From Amycolatopsis azurea DSM 43854 (lineage in GTDB: Bacteria > Actinomycetota > Actinomycetes > Mycobacteriales > Pseudonocardiaceae), in the NCBI RefSeq assembly GCF_001995215.1, contig NZ_MUXN01000024.1, positions 62,075 to 126,074 on the forward strand: a DNA stretch of 64,000 nt. The letters run 5' to 3'. Both the position numbers and the translations under genes were made by a program. The notes under the pieces were generated by a model, which saw only the letters and a list, made by a program, of their open reading frames with translations, had not been told where the DNA came from and did no database searches. Below, one piece after another: positions 25,305 through 33,959 of the stretch; within the stretch, counting starts at the first letter, position 1; every line of letters starts with the position of its first letter.

Positions 25305-26345
25305 TCAACTCAGCAGAAGAAGCGCGTAATAGGCCAGGAAGTGCTCGACCATGTACGCGCCGCCGGTGGTCTGCGCGAGTGAGGCGTGGGTGTGGGCTCG
25401 CGCGGTTTCGCGCATGGCGGGGATCCGGGCGTCGTCGTCGGGGAGGGTGTGTGCGAGACGGTGCCAGCACCAGGCACGGTGCAGGTTGAGGCCGTGCAGG
25501 TGGGCGATCTGCCCGTCGGAGGAATCGGTCACGGTCGCCGGGGTGAACAAGGTCGCGGGTTCCCGCTCGGCGATCCGGGGCAGGAACCTGTGGAGCCAGT
25601 CGGCGAACTCGCTCGCGGGCAACAGGCGGGTCATGAGTTCGGCTTCGGCGAGGGCGGGGGACAGGAAATCCGCACCGGACGGCTCCCAGGCGCCGGGGTA
25701 GTCGCGGTCGGAACCGAACCACTGCCGGGCGGCGTCGCCGATCAGCTGACGCAGCATCCGGTCGCCGTGATCGGCGAGGTGGTCGGCGTAGGGCAGCGCG
25801 CGGGACAGTCCGAACGCGCCGTTTTCGTGGATGCCGTACCGGATCGGGTAGACGGCCCGCGGCAGCCAGTGGTTGTAGCGGGTCACGAAGAGCTCGCTCA
25901 ACTCCCGCAGGCCTGTCGACCAGCGCGCGGCGTCCGGGTCGTCCCAGGTGACGGTCTCGAAGGTGAGTTCCAGCAGCGCCGACCAGCCGTAGGGGCGTTG
26001 GGTGGTGCGGTGCTCCTCGGGAGTGAAGAAAGCGACCTCGTCCGCGAGCGCCTCGGCGGTCAGGTGTTCGTTGAGGACCTTGCGGATCTCCTCGGCAGGC
26101 ACGAGTTCGGGGTGGTGGCGCAGCAGGCGCACGAGTACCCAGAACATCTCCACACAGGAATGCCAGTCGAAACTGCCGTAGAAACACGGATGCGACTGTT
26201 TCGGGGTGGGGATGGGTACGCCTTCGTGATGCCAATGGCTTTCGTGGTGCGGATACTCGCGCACCACGTTGGCCAGTGCCGTCCTGGCCAGTGCGCCCGC
26301 GTTCGCCTTCAAGAGGTGGGTTCGTTCGGTTTCCCATTCGGTCAT
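25305..26345 (-). CDS. DUF2891 family protein
   Basis: A 346-residue soluble protein matching DUF2891 in length and conserved features: ANVVREYPHHESH, HPCFYGSFDWHSCVEMFWVLVRLLR, RPYGWSALLEL, HENGAFGLSRALPYA and GLNLHRAWCWHRLA. The family is helical, probably an (alpha/alpha)6 barrel with conserved His and Trp residues, and has no established reaction. It starts head-to-head with the methyltransferase gene at 26383; the two upstream regions overlap closely. Confidence 0.85.
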   Translation of the reverse strand: MTEWETERTHLLKANAGALARTALANVVREYPHHESHWHHEGVPIPTPKQSHPCFYGSFDWHSCVEMFWVLVRLLRHHPELVPAEEIRKVLNEHLTAEALADEVAFFTPEEHRTTQRPYGWSALLELTFETVTWDDPDAARWSTGLRELSELFVTRYNHWLPRAVYPIRYGIHENGAFGLSRALPYADHLADHGDRMLRQLIGDAARQWFGSDRDYPGAWEPSGADFLSPALAEAELMTRLLPASEFADWLHRFLPRIAEREPATLFTPATVTDSSDGQIAHLHGLNLHRAWCWHRLAHTLPDDDARIPAMRETARAHTHASLAQTTGGAYMVEHFLAYYALLLLS

Positions 26346-26369
26346 GGACTCGAGGATGCCCGAATCGAT

Positions 26370-26375
26370 CTACGA
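26370..26375 (+). promoter_or_regulatory. Probable -10 element of a leaderless gene
   Basis: TACGAT is followed by exactly seven bases and then the GTG at 26383, the spacing expected when transcription begins on the start codon. No ribosome site precedes that GTG. Confidence 0.45.
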
Positions 26376-26382
26376 TGATGGT

Positions 26383-27066
26383 GTGGACGAACGACCGATC
26401 ACCACCGCGCAGGTCAACTTCCGTCGGGTCGCCGAAGAGCTCGAAAGCCTGGGGACCCAAGATCGTTTCACCTACATCTTCCGGTCCCGATTGTGGGAAT
26501 CCTCCTCGGTTTCCGGTCCCGGATCCGAGTCGGTCCAGACGCGGGAACTCCGCGAGCAGCTTCCGGTTCTCCTCGAACGCTTCGGCGTACGCACCCTGCT
26601 GGACCTGCCGTGCGGGGACTTCGGCTGGCTCAGCGAGGTGGAACTCGACCTGGACCGGTACATCGGCGCCGACATCGTCACCGATCTGGTCGAGGCGAAC
26701 GCCGCCCGGTTCCGGGATGATCCGGTGCGGGAGTTCCGTAGCCTCGACCTGACCGGTGATCCGCTGCCTGCCGCCGATCTGGTGTTGTGCCGGGATTGCT
26801 TGGTGCACTTGAGTTTCGCCGACATCGAGCGGGCGTTGCGCAACCTCCGGCGCAGCGGCTCCCGGTACCTGCTGACCACGACTTTCACCGAACTGGGCAC
26901 CAACGACGACATCGTGACGGGGGACTGGAGGCCGTTGAACCTGTGCCGGGAGCCGTTCGGGTTCCCGGAGCCGCTGGCCGTGCTGGTCGAGGGCTGCACC
27001 GAAGAGGGCGGGGCCTACGCCGACAAGTCCTTGGGGCTGTGGGAGATCGCCACGATCGTGGACTGA
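26383..27066 (+). CDS. Class I SAM-dependent methyltransferase
   Basis: A 227-residue protein. It has SAM motif I as LLDLPCGDFGWL (about residues 72-83), the acidic strand IGADIVTDLVEAN, and LPAADLVLCRDCLVHLSF (motif IV-like), followed by GSRYLLTTTF. It resembles proteins annotated as class I methyltransferases next to glycosylation or polysaccharide genes. The GTG at 26383 is chosen for its leaderless promoter spacing; ATG codons at 26344 and 26356 are also in frame, but they would overlap the divergent DUF2891 start. It converges with the 27068 gene. Confidence 0.75.
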   Translation: MDERPITTAQVNFRRVAEELESLGTQDRFTYIFRSRLWESSSVSGPGSESVQTRELREQLPVLLERFGVRTLLDLPCGDFGWLSEVELDLDRYIGADIVTDLVEANAARFRDDPVREFRSLDLTGDPLPAADLVLCRDCLVHLSFADIERALRNLRRSGSRYLLTTTFTELGTNDDIVTGDWRPLNLCREPFGFPEPLAVLVEGCTEEGGAYADKSLGLWEIATIVD

Positions 27067-27067
27067 G

Positions 27068-27529
27068 CTACCGGAGCGGGAACTCGGCCCCGTGCTCCTC
27101 CGCCGGACGCGGACCGCGGATCCGCCGCTCGCCTTCGGGGATGGCCACGTCGTTGATGCTCGCCTCGCGACGGCTCATGAGACCGTGCTCGTCGAACTCC
27201 CACAGCTCGTTGCCGTAGCTGCGCCACCACTGTCCGGCCTGGTCGTGCCATTCGTACTGGAACCGGACGGCGATCCGGTTCCCGGTGTACGTCCAGAGGT
27301 TCTTGCGCAGCGCGTAGTCCTGTTCCCGCTCCCACTTCCCGGTCAGGAACGCGACGATCTCCTCGCGACCCCGGACGAACGTGTCCCGGTTCCGCCACAC
27401 CGAATCCGGTGTGTACGCCGACGCCACCCGGCGGGGATCGCGGGTGTTCCAGGCGTCCTCGGCCGCTTGGACCTTCTTCAGGGCCGTCTCCCGCGTGAAC
27501 GGCGGTAAGGGCGGGCGTTCTTCCGACAT
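27068..27529 (-). CDS. DUF1348/SnoaL-like protein (NTF2 fold)
   Basis: A 153-residue protein of the DUF1348 family. AAEDAWNTRDPRRVASAYTPDSVWRNRD, VRGREEIVAFLTGKW and VRFQYEWHDQAGQWWRSYGNE are characteristic. The cone-shaped NTF2 fold is expected, but no catalytic role is known. Two adjacent ATG codons are possible; the second, at 27529, has the better spacing to GAGGAGGT. It is divergent from the TetR gene at 27617 with two palindromes between them, so it is the probable repressed target. Confidence 0.85.
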   Translation of the reverse strand: MSEERPPLPPFTRETALKKVQAAEDAWNTRDPRRVASAYTPDSVWRNRDTFVRGREEIVAFLTGKWEREQDYALRKNLWTYTGNRIAVRFQYEWHDQAGQWWRSYGNELWEFDEHGLMSRREASINDVAIPEGERRIRGPRPAEEHGAEFPLR

Positions 27530-27548
27530 CATTGACCTCCTCAGGTGG

Positions 27549-27597
27549 AGAACGTGCGTTCTCTACTTCTGAAGACTAGAGTAGGGAACGTACGTTC
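27549..27597. promoter_or_regulatory. Paired TetR operators between divergent genes
   Basis: AGAACGTGCGTTCT (27549-27562) and GAACGTACGTTC (27586-27597) are two near-identical palindromes 36 bases apart, about three and a half helical turns. They lie between the DUF1348 and TetR starts. Confidence 0.65.
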
Positions 27598-27616
27598 TTG
27601 ACGTCAAGGAGTCCCG

Positions 27617-28195
27617 ATGCCTGCCGCTGTCAGCGAGGAGCAGAACCGCGTGGATCGCGAGCTCCTGCTCGATGCCGCCGAGATGCTCTTCTACGAGAAC
27701 GGCATCCAGGCGGTCGGCATGGATCAGGTCCGCGCGGCGTCCGGACTTTCGCTGAAACGGATCTACCGGTTCTTCGAGGCCAAGGAGGACCTCGTCGTGA
27801 CGATGCTCCGACGTCGGGATCGGCGGTGGAGAGGCAGCCTGGCCGACCGAGTGGAGCAGGTCGCGGATCCCCGTGAGCGGGTGCTCGCGATCTTCGACTG
27901 GCTCGCGGACTGGTTCGCCGAACCCGGTTTCCGCGGCTGCGCCTGGATCAACGCCCACGGTGAGTTCGGCCCGTCGTCCGAGGCGGTACTGGCCGAGGTG
28001 CGGTCGCACAAGCGGGCGTTCCACGAACAGGTCGACGCCTGGGTGCGGGCCACCGGGCTGGCGGTGACCGAACCGGTCTACCTACTCGCCGAAGGTGCCA
28101 TCGTGACCGCGGGCATCAGCGGCGACCCGGCTCCGGCCCGGCAGGCACGCGACGCCGTCGCGGCACTGCTCGGGCTCACCAGCCGAGCGCGCTGA
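27617..28195 (+). CDS. TetR/AcrR family transcriptional regulator
   Basis: A 192-residue protein. The HTH (RELLLDAAEMLFYENGIQAVGMDQV, SGLSLKRIYRFFEAKEDLV) is at residues about 14-60. The C-terminal part (DWLADWFAEPGFRGCAWINAHGEFG) is typical of the group that controls DUF1348 and similar genes. Two matched palindromes lie upstream. The last 20 bases overlap the end of the convergent acyltransferase gene. Confidence 0.87.
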   Translation: MPAAVSEEQNRVDRELLLDAAEMLFYENGIQAVGMDQVRAASGLSLKRIYRFFEAKEDLVVTMLRRRDRRWRGSLADRVEQVADPRERVLAIFDWLADWFAEPGFRGCAWINAHGEFGPSSEAVLAEVRSHKRAFHEQVDAWVRATGLAVTEPVYLLAEGAIVTAGISGDPAPARQARDAVAALLGLTSRAR

Positions 28196-30185
28196 TCATC
28201 CCTCGTTCCAGCACGGGGGAGAGCGTGGTCATGAAACTGGCGGTGACGTGGTTGTCGTCCATGTACACCAGCACGTTCCCCACGACCGGACGGCAGCGGT
28301 CCTGGCCGCAGAAGTAGTCGCTGAAGTCGAGCAGCGAGACGTTCGCGGGGATGTCCGTGAGCTTCTCGTACGGTGGGTCGGCGAGCAGCTGTTTCCGGGG
28401 AACGCTGCATTCGCGAGCCTTGACGCCGTTGGCTTCGATACAGGCGGGCGGGGAGAATCCGGGACGGGGACTGTCGCGGATCGCCACGACCGGGATCCCG
28501 GCGCGATCGAGGACCTTCCACTGGTCGACGAAACCTTGCGGGGTCATTTCGGTGGGGCCGACCCGGACGTCGCGAGTGGACAGGGTCAGTACGGCGTCGG
28601 GCCGCATCGCGAGGATTTCCTTCTGTGCCGCGGAGTTCCACGCGAGACAGCCCGCGTCGCCCGGCATCGCGTCCGACGTCGTGGAAAACGGGCAGGCTCC
28701 CTTGAGCATGAAGGTGACCTGGTAGCCGTTCTTCTCCGCCATCGGTTTGATCGCGGCGAGATACTGCTGCATATGCGAATCGCCGACGGCGACGATCGTC
28801 CTCGTCGGAGTCCCCTCCGGACGCGAGGTGCAGACATCGAGGATCTGGTCGAACCGGGAGGGTGTGCACTGCGCGTCGGCGATGCCGCCCCAGTCGTTCG
28901 GGACGGCGATCAACGGCGGCACGGCTTCCTTGCCGGGGACGGGTTTCTTCGGTGTCTCCGGGTCGCGGGCCATCGCTCCGGGGTGATGGTCGTCGTCGAG
29001 CGCGATCGAGAAATCGGCCTTCTTGGCGCTCACCACCTGCCAGGTGCTCGCGACCAGCAGCACCGGGAGCAGCGCGAGCGCGGCGAACCGGTAGGAGCCC
29101 CAGCGCGTCCGTTCGCCGACCGCGGACTTCCGCACCGGCTCTTCGACGAACCGGTAGGTGGCGGCGGCCAGGACCAGGGACACTCCGATCACCAGCGCCC
29201 CGCCGAGCAGACCGACGGCCTCGCGCTTGCGGGCGATCAAGTAGAACAGCAGGACCGGCCAGTGCCAGAGGTACAGCGCGTAGCTGAGGTTGCCGAGGTA
29301 CACCAGCGGCCGGGACGAAAGGATCCGGTCGGCGCCCATCAGGCTGCCGGTCGCGCCGGCGACGATCACCAGCGCGGCGGACACGGTGGGCCACAGTGCC
29401 GCCCAGCCGGGGAACACCTCGCCGACGTCGAGGATCATCCCGCAGGTCACTAGCCCGGCCACGCCGATCCAGCCCAGCACGATCCGGAGCAGCCGGGGGA
29501 GCACGAACCGGTCGATGGCGAGGGCGAGCAAGCCGCCGAGGGCGAATTCCCAGACCCGGGTGAGCGAGTGGAAGTAGGCCAGCGGCTGGTTGGTCGCGGT
29601 CAGCCGCACCGAATAGGCCAGGGACACGGCGAACAGGACGCCGAGTGTGATCGCGACCGTGCCGTTCAGGGAGCGGCGCAGCCGGGTGGCGGCGAGGGCG
29701 ACGAGCCCGATCAGCAGCGGCCACACGATGTAGAACTGCCCTTGGATGGACAGCGACCAATAGTGCTGGACGACGCTGGCCGTGTTGTGCTGGGCGAAGT
29801 AGTCGACCGAGTCGGCGGCGAGCCGCCAGTTCTCGACGTACAGCGCGGAGGCGAAGACCTCCTTGATCGTCTGGAACCACCGGTCCTGCGGGAGTAGCCA
29901 GATCGCCAGCGCGAGCACGGCGAGCAGGACGGTCAGCGCGGCGGGGAACAGCCGCTTGATCATCCGGCCCCACAGCGGCCGGAACTCGATCCGGCCGCGG
30001 CCCGCGGCCCGGACCAGCTGGCCGGTGATCAGGAACCCGGAGATCAGGAAGAAGACGTCGACGCCGCCGGAGATGCGGCCCAGCCAAACGTGGTAGACCA
30101 CGACCAGCAGCGCCGCGACCGCACGCAGTCCCTGCAGCTCGGGCCGATAGCGGCGACGCGTTTCCGCTGCTCCGGCGGTTGCCAT
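28176..30185 (-). CDS. OafA-like acyltransferase with C-terminal SGNH domain
   Basis: A 669-residue membrane protein. The N-terminal half is an acyltransferase-3 domain with about ten spans: RPELQGLRAVAALLVVVYH (with the catalytic-type His), ISGGVDVFFLISGFLITG, VEEPVRK at the end. The C-terminal about 270 residues form an extracellular SGNH domain with VAVGDSHMQQYL (nucleophile Ser) and MDDNHVTASF (Asp and His). Such proteins O-acetylate cell-surface glycans or secondary metabolites. The ATG at 30185 has GAGGAAA upstream. Its end overlaps the TetR gene tail-to-tail by 20 bases. Confidence 0.9.
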   Translation of the reverse strand: MATAGAAETRRRYRPELQGLRAVAALLVVVYHVWLGRISGGVDVFFLISGFLITGQLVRAAGRGRIEFRPLWGRMIKRLFPAALTVLLAVLALAIWLLPQDRWFQTIKEVFASALYVENWRLAADSVDYFAQHNTASVVQHYWSLSIQGQFYIVWPLLIGLVALAATRLRRSLNGTVAITLGVLFAVSLAYSVRLTATNQPLAYFHSLTRVWEFALGGLLALAIDRFVLPRLLRIVLGWIGVAGLVTCGMILDVGEVFPGWAALWPTVSAALVIVAGATGSLMGADRILSSRPLVYLGNLSYALYLWHWPVLLFYLIARKREAVGLLGGALVIGVSLVLAAATYRFVEEPVRKSAVGERTRWGSYRFAALALLPVLLVASTWQVVSAKKADFSIALDDDHHPGAMARDPETPKKPVPGKEAVPPLIAVPNDWGGIADAQCTPSRFDQILDVCTSRPEGTPTRTIVAVGDSHMQQYLAAIKPMAEKNGYQVTFMLKGACPFSTTSDAMPGDAGCLAWNSAAQKEILAMRPDAVLTLSTRDVRVGPTEMTPQGFVDQWKVLDRAGIPVVAIRDSPRPGFSPPACIEANGVKARECSVPRKQLLADPPYEKLTDIPANVSLLDFSDYFCGQDRCRPVVGNVLVYMDDNHVTASFMTTLSPVLERGMISALGW

Positions 30186-30279
30186 ACGCGGTTTCCTCAC
30201 ACTGATGGTCGGACGTCCTGGCAGCCTAGGTGGTCACCCTGGGTGATTTCGTACCCGCTATCAGGTAACGCAACCAGAC

Positions 30280-30390
30280 GTGAGTGGCAAGTCCCGAGCG
30301 CCACGTTCGAGACGATGAGCGTCCCGGGCGAGGCGCTCGGGACGTGGGTCGTGAGTGGTAAGTCGTGTTCTAACGACACTTGCCACTCAC
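30280..30390. repeat. Compound palindromic element
   Basis: GTGAGTGGCAAGT at 30280-30292 recurs as a direct copy with one change at 30351-30363 and as an inverted copy at 30378-30390. Between the first two copies is a second inverted repeat, CCCGAGCGCC (30293-30302) with GGCGCTCGGG (30332-30341). The second and third copies form a hairpin with a six-base loop. The element fills most of the gap between the acyltransferase promoter side and the 30482 gene. Confidence 0.75.
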
Positions 30391-30481
30391 GATCACCCCG
30401 GTCCGGCGGCGCCCCTCTCGTCGCCCGCGAGACCGCTCTTGCGCGGCCTGAAACCAGCTGGCACTCGATCGCCGGTGCGGG

Positions 30482-31087
30482 TCAAGGCCAGCTGAGCACG
30501 CCGTCGGTGATGTCGGGATGCTTTTCGCGATAGGGCAGTTCGCGGTCGTGGACGTAGTTGTCGAGGCGTTCGGCGATCTCGTCGAGGATTTCGGCGACGC
30601 TCCGCCAGTTCGACTCGTAGATCCCTTCGCTGGCGTACCACTCCATGACGCATCCGTGGTACTCACCCGGCCTGAGATCGACGCACAACAGGCCGCCGTC
30701 GATGACCCGGCCGATGGGGAGAACCGCGGTGCAGAAAGGAAAGCTGTCCTCACCGGCCTGCTTGCCGTGCGTTCCTTCGGGCGTGCAGCAGCCAGGGTCG
30801 GGGTACTGCGCCTGCCTGACGTACTCCTCCTCCGCCCGCGCGACCGACAGAGGCAGGTAGTCACGCGGGATCAGATGCGCGGATCGGTTCCCGGCTCCGT
30901 GGTCGCGCCGGTCGTCGACGCCGTCCATGAGAGCCCACCAGGCACGCAGTTCGGATGGCAGTTCGAGGCCGACACGATCTCGCAGGCGCTCGACGTGCTC
31001 GGCCGGGGCGGGCGGCCGGATCTCCCGGGCGGTGGCAGGTGCGTGCTCGGACAGCAAAGCCATGATCCGTCGCCATGCCTGTTCCAT
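30482..31087 (-). CDS. SMI1/KNR4 family (SUKH) protein
   Basis: A 201-residue soluble protein. The core (ERLRDRVGLELPSELRAWWALMDGVDDR, LIPRDYLPLSVARAEEEY, AVLPIGRVIDGGLLCVDLRPGEYHG, VMEWYASEG) is the SMI1/KNR4 fold. Members often act as immunity proteins in contact-dependent toxin systems, but many lone genes of this type have no known partner. No toxin gene is seen nearby. The ATG at 31087 has AAGGGGG at good spacing. Confidence 0.8.
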   Translation of the reverse strand: MEQAWRRIMALLSEHAPATAREIRPPAPAEHVERLRDRVGLELPSELRAWWALMDGVDDRRDHGAGNRSAHLIPRDYLPLSVARAEEEYVRQAQYPDPGCCTPEGTHGKQAGEDSFPFCTAVLPIGRVIDGGLLCVDLRPGEYHGCVMEWYASEGIYESNWRSVAEILDEIAERLDNYVHDRELPYREKHPDITDGVLSWP

Positions 31088-31155
31088 CGGTGCCCCCTTC
31101 GCTCGGCGGACCACCGTAGCGAACGTCGGCTGCTTCAGGGACAGAAAGTAGGTGA

Positions 31156-31866
31156 CTAATTGCGGGTTCGCAGGCCCCAGGCGGCGGTCACGCGTTCCGG
31201 GGTCAGTACCGAATCCGGAGGGCCCTCGCCGACGAGGCGGCCGTCCTGCAGCAGCAGGCAGTGATCTGCTCGCCCCGCCACTTCGAGGTCGTGCGTGACG
31301 CGCACGACCGTCGTGCCTTCGGCGAGTGCGGCGTGGAGCGCGTCGTCGATCAGGTTGCGTGCGTGCAGGTCCAGACCGGCCGACGGCTCGTCGAGCAGGA
31401 GCAGCCCGGCCCGCTGAGCCAATCCCTGCGCGACAAGCGCTCGCTGGCGTTGTCCACCGGAGAGCGTGCCGATCAACCGGTCGGCGATCGAGGTGATGTC
31501 CAGTCGCTCCAGGCATTCTCCGACGATCTCCCGGTCCATCTTGGACAGACGCCGCCAGGGGCCGCGGTGCGCCCAGCGTCCCATCGTGACGGTGGCGCGC
31601 ACGGTGATCGGCAGCGACTGGGACACCTCACTCTGCTGGGTCACGTAGGCGACGAGGCCCGGGTCGCGTCGGGTCACCGATCCGCTGGTCGGCGGTAGGA
31701 CGCCGGCGACGAGGTTGAGCAGTGACGACTTGCCTGCGCCGTTCGGTCCGGCGATCGCGGTGAGCCGTGCCGAGGGTACGTGGGTGGTGATCCCGCGCAG
31801 CACCTCGCGGGGCCCGTAGTGCGCGTGTGCGCGGTCGATCGTGAGTGCCGCTGTGTCCGGGGTCAT
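31156..31866 (-). CDS. aztA: Zinc ABC transporter ATPase (AztA-like)
   Basis: A 236-residue ATPase. Walker A is GPNGAGKSS, signature LSGGQRQRALVAQGLAQ, Walker B LLLLDEPSAGLD and the switch His VTHD. It matches the ATPases of cluster 9 metal importers (znuC, aztA). It faces the permease gene at 31915 across a 48-bp gap that contains a Zur-like box, so both arms of the locus are probably repressed when zinc is sufficient. Confidence 0.88.
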   Translation of the reverse strand: MTPDTAALTIDRAHAHYGPREVLRGITTHVPSARLTAIAGPNGAGKSSLLNLVAGVLPPTSGSVTRRDPGLVAYVTQQSEVSQSLPITVRATVTMGRWAHRGPWRRLSKMDREIVGECLERLDITSIADRLIGTLSGGQRQRALVAQGLAQRAGLLLLDEPSAGLDLHARNLIDDALHAALAEGTTVVRVTHDLEVAGRADHCLLLQDGRLVGEGPPDSVLTPERVTAAWGLRTRN

Positions 31867-31880
31867 CCCCACCTCTTTCA

Positions 31881-31900
31881 GAAAATGACAATCATTACCA
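31881..31900. promoter_or_regulatory. Zur-like box between aztA and aztB
   Basis: The palindrome AATGA-CAA-TCATT (31884-31896) lies in GAAAATGACAATCATTACCA, close to the actinobacterial Zur consensus (TGATAATCATTTTCA type). It is 15 bases from the ATG of aztA and overlaps the -35 region of the aztB promoter, where bound Zur would block both. Confidence 0.7.
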
Positions 31901-31901
31901 C

Positions 31902-31907
31902 TATAGT
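31902..31907 (+). promoter_or_regulatory. -10 element of a leaderless aztB transcript
   Basis: TATAGT is followed by exactly seven bases and the GTG at 31915, with no ribosome site. This is the arrangement of leaderless actinobacterial genes. The adjoining Zur-like box covers the upstream part of the promoter. Confidence 0.55.
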
Positions 31908-31914
31908 GTGACGC

Positions 31915-32766
31915 GTGGAATGGTTGCTGATCCCCTTCGAGGTGTCGTTCGTGCAGCGTGCGCTGGTGGCGGGAGTGCTCGTATCGGTGGTGTGCGCCGT
32001 CGTCGGGACCTGGGTGGTGTTGCGTGGCATGGCCTTCATCGGGGACGCCATGTCGCACGGGATGCTGCCCGGGGTCGCGATCGCCTCGCTGACCGGCGTG
32101 AACCTGCTGATCGGCGCCGCGATCAGCGCCGGAGTGATGGCGCTCGGCGTCACGGCTCTCGGGCGGTCGCGGCGGCTGTCCGAGGACACCACCATCGGCC
32201 TGCTCTTCGTCGGCATGCTCGCGAGCGGCGTGATCATCGTGTCGCATTCGAGGTCCTTCGCGGTCGATCTCACCGGATTCCTGTTCGGTGACGTGCTCGC
32301 CGTCGGATCCGGCGACCTGGTCGGCCTCGTGATCACCTTGGTCGTCGTGGGGACGGTGGCTCTGCTGGGACACCGCTCGTTCACCGCGCTCACCTTCGAT
32401 GTCCGGAAGGCGCACACGCTGGGCCTCCGCCCAAGGCTGGCCAACGCGGTGCTGCTCGGGCTGGTCACGCTGACGATCGTCGCGTCGTTCCGCGTGGTGG
32501 GGACGCTGCTGGTGTTCGGGTTGCTCATCGCGCCCGCCGCGGCGGCGCTGTTCTGGTCGCGTCGGATCACCACGATCATGCTCATCGCGGCCTTGCTCGG
32601 CATCGTCGCCACGGTCGGCGGCCTGCTCGTGTCCTGGCATGGGGGCACCGCCGCGGGCGCGACCATCGCCGCCGCCGCGGTCCTGTTGTTCTTCCTTTCC
32701 GCCCTCTTGTCGTTCGTACGGCGGCGATTCCGTTCCCTGACCCCGGAGATCGAGAGCTCACGATGA
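31915..32766 (+). CDS. aztB: Zinc ABC transporter permease (AztB/ZnuB-like)
   Basis: A 283-residue protein with eight or nine spans. It has GMAFIGDAMSHGMLPGVAIA near the start, typical of the metal-uptake ABC3 permeases, and LTFDVRKAHTLGLRPR in the cytoplasmic coupling loop. It would form the channel for zinc delivered by AztC. The GTG at 31915 is probably leaderless. It overlaps the AztD-like gene by four bases (ATGA). Confidence 0.9.
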   Translation: MEWLLIPFEVSFVQRALVAGVLVSVVCAVVGTWVVLRGMAFIGDAMSHGMLPGVAIASLTGVNLLIGAAISAGVMALGVTALGRSRRLSEDTTIGLLFVGMLASGVIIVSHSRSFAVDLTGFLFGDVLAVGSGDLVGLVITLVVVGTVALLGHRSFTALTFDVRKAHTLGLRPRLANAVLLGLVTLTIVASFRVVGTLLVFGLLIAPAAAALFWSRRITTIMLIAALLGIVATVGGLLVSWHGGTAAGATIAAAAVLLFFLSALLSFVRRRFRSLTPEIESSR

Positions 32767-33959
32767 AACTGAAAGCAGTGACGGCGGTCGTCGCGGCGCT
32801 GACCTTGGCGGCGTGCGGCGGGGAGCAGCCGAAGGAGGTGGCCGCGGAGGTTCCGCACGGCTATGTCGAAGGTGCCGAGGAGGCGGCCGAAGCCCAGTCG
32901 CGGCTGATCGTCGCCGACACCGAGACGGGCGCTGTGCGCGTGGTGGACCTGATCACCGAGGAGGTGCACGAAACCGGGCAAGTGGACGGAGTGCGCGCTC
33001 TGGCCACTGACGGCCGCTTCGGGTACCTGACCGCGCGCGACGGGACGGCCCGAGTGATCGACAGCGGCGCCTGGATGGTCGATCACGGTGACCACGTCCA
33101 TTACTACCGGGCGAAGGTCCGCGATGTCGGTGTGGCGCCGGGAAAGCAGCCCCTGACGGTCTACAGCGATCCCGCTGTTTCGGCTCTGTCCTATTCGGAC
33201 GGTACGACGACGTTGCTCGACCGGGCCAAGCTCGACAAGGGGTCCGTGGCGGAGCTGGGGAAGATCACGCGTGAGCCGCACGCCGGTGTCGCGATTCCCT
33301 ATGGCGAGCACATCCTCGCTTCGGTGGCGGACCCGGGGAAGCCGCTGGCCCGTGGAGTGCGCGTTCATGACCGTCAAGGCAAAGCCGTGGCGGAGATCCC
33401 TGAGCCGTGTCCGGATTTGCAGGGGCAGGCGGTGACCCGGCGCGGCGTGGTGTTCGGTTGCGCGGACGGCGCGTTGCTCGTGAGCGAGAAGGACGGTGCG
33501 TTCACCGGCGCGAAGATCCCGTATCCGCGCAGTGTCACGGCGCAGGAGCGCGCCACCGCGTTCTTCCAGCGACCGGGCGGCGCGACGCTCGCCGCACGGG
33601 CAGGGGAGACCGCCGCGTGGTCGCTGGACGTCGGCCGTCGGAGCTGGCAGTACGTCGAGACCGGACCGGTCGCCGCGGTGAACGCCGTGGGTGAGGGCGG
33701 CCCGCTGCTGGCCCTGACCCGTGACGGAATGTTGCGTTCCTTCGACGGCAACGGGAAGGAGCAGGCGGCGATCCCGCTTCTGACATCGGAAGCGGCCACC
33801 GCCGGCGGCCCGTCCATCCACATCGACACGACCCGCGCCTACATCAACGACCCGCGATCCGCGGATGTGTACGAGATCGACTACAACGACAACCTCCGCC
33901 GCGCCAGGACGCTGAAGGTCGGCGGCAAGGCGGGCCTCGTCGTGGAGACCGGCCGATGA
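32763..33959 (+). CDS. aztD: AztD-like zinc metallochaperone, copy 1
   Basis: A 398-residue lipoprotein-like beta-propeller. The signal (about residues 1-19) ends in LTLAACGG, a lipobox with Cys19. A histidine cluster DHGDHVHYY near residue 107 matches the zinc site of AztD, the chaperone that passes zinc to AztC in the aztABCD systems. Repeats of V-x-D and G-x-V-x-V-D-L type (VDLITEEVHETGQVDGV) are propeller strands. It lies between the permease and binding-protein genes with four-base overlaps on both sides. Confidence 0.83.
   Translation: MKLKAVTAVVAALTLAACGGEQPKEVAAEVPHGYVEGAEEAAEAQSRLIVADTETGAVRVVDLITEEVHETGQVDGVRALATDGRFGYLTARDGTARVIDSGAWMVDHGDHVHYYRAKVRDVGVAPGKQPLTVYSDPAVSALSYSDGTTTLLDRAKLDKGSVAELGKITREPHAGVAIPYGEHILASVADPGKPLARGVRVHDRQGKAVAEIPEPCPDLQGQAVTRRGVVFGCADGALLVSEKDGAFTGAKIPYPRSVTAQERATAFFQRPGGATLAARAGETAAWSLDVGRRSWQYVETGPVAAVNAVGEGGPLLALTRDGMLRSFDGNGKEQAAIPLLTSEAATAGGPSIHIDTTRAYINDPRSADVYEIDYNDNLRRARTLKVGGKAGLVVETGR

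Noticed and set aside
30482..31087. SMI1/KNR4 protein as part of a toxin-immunity system
   Set aside because: No toxin, polymorphic repeat or secretion gene lies beside it, so the immunity role cannot be supported here.
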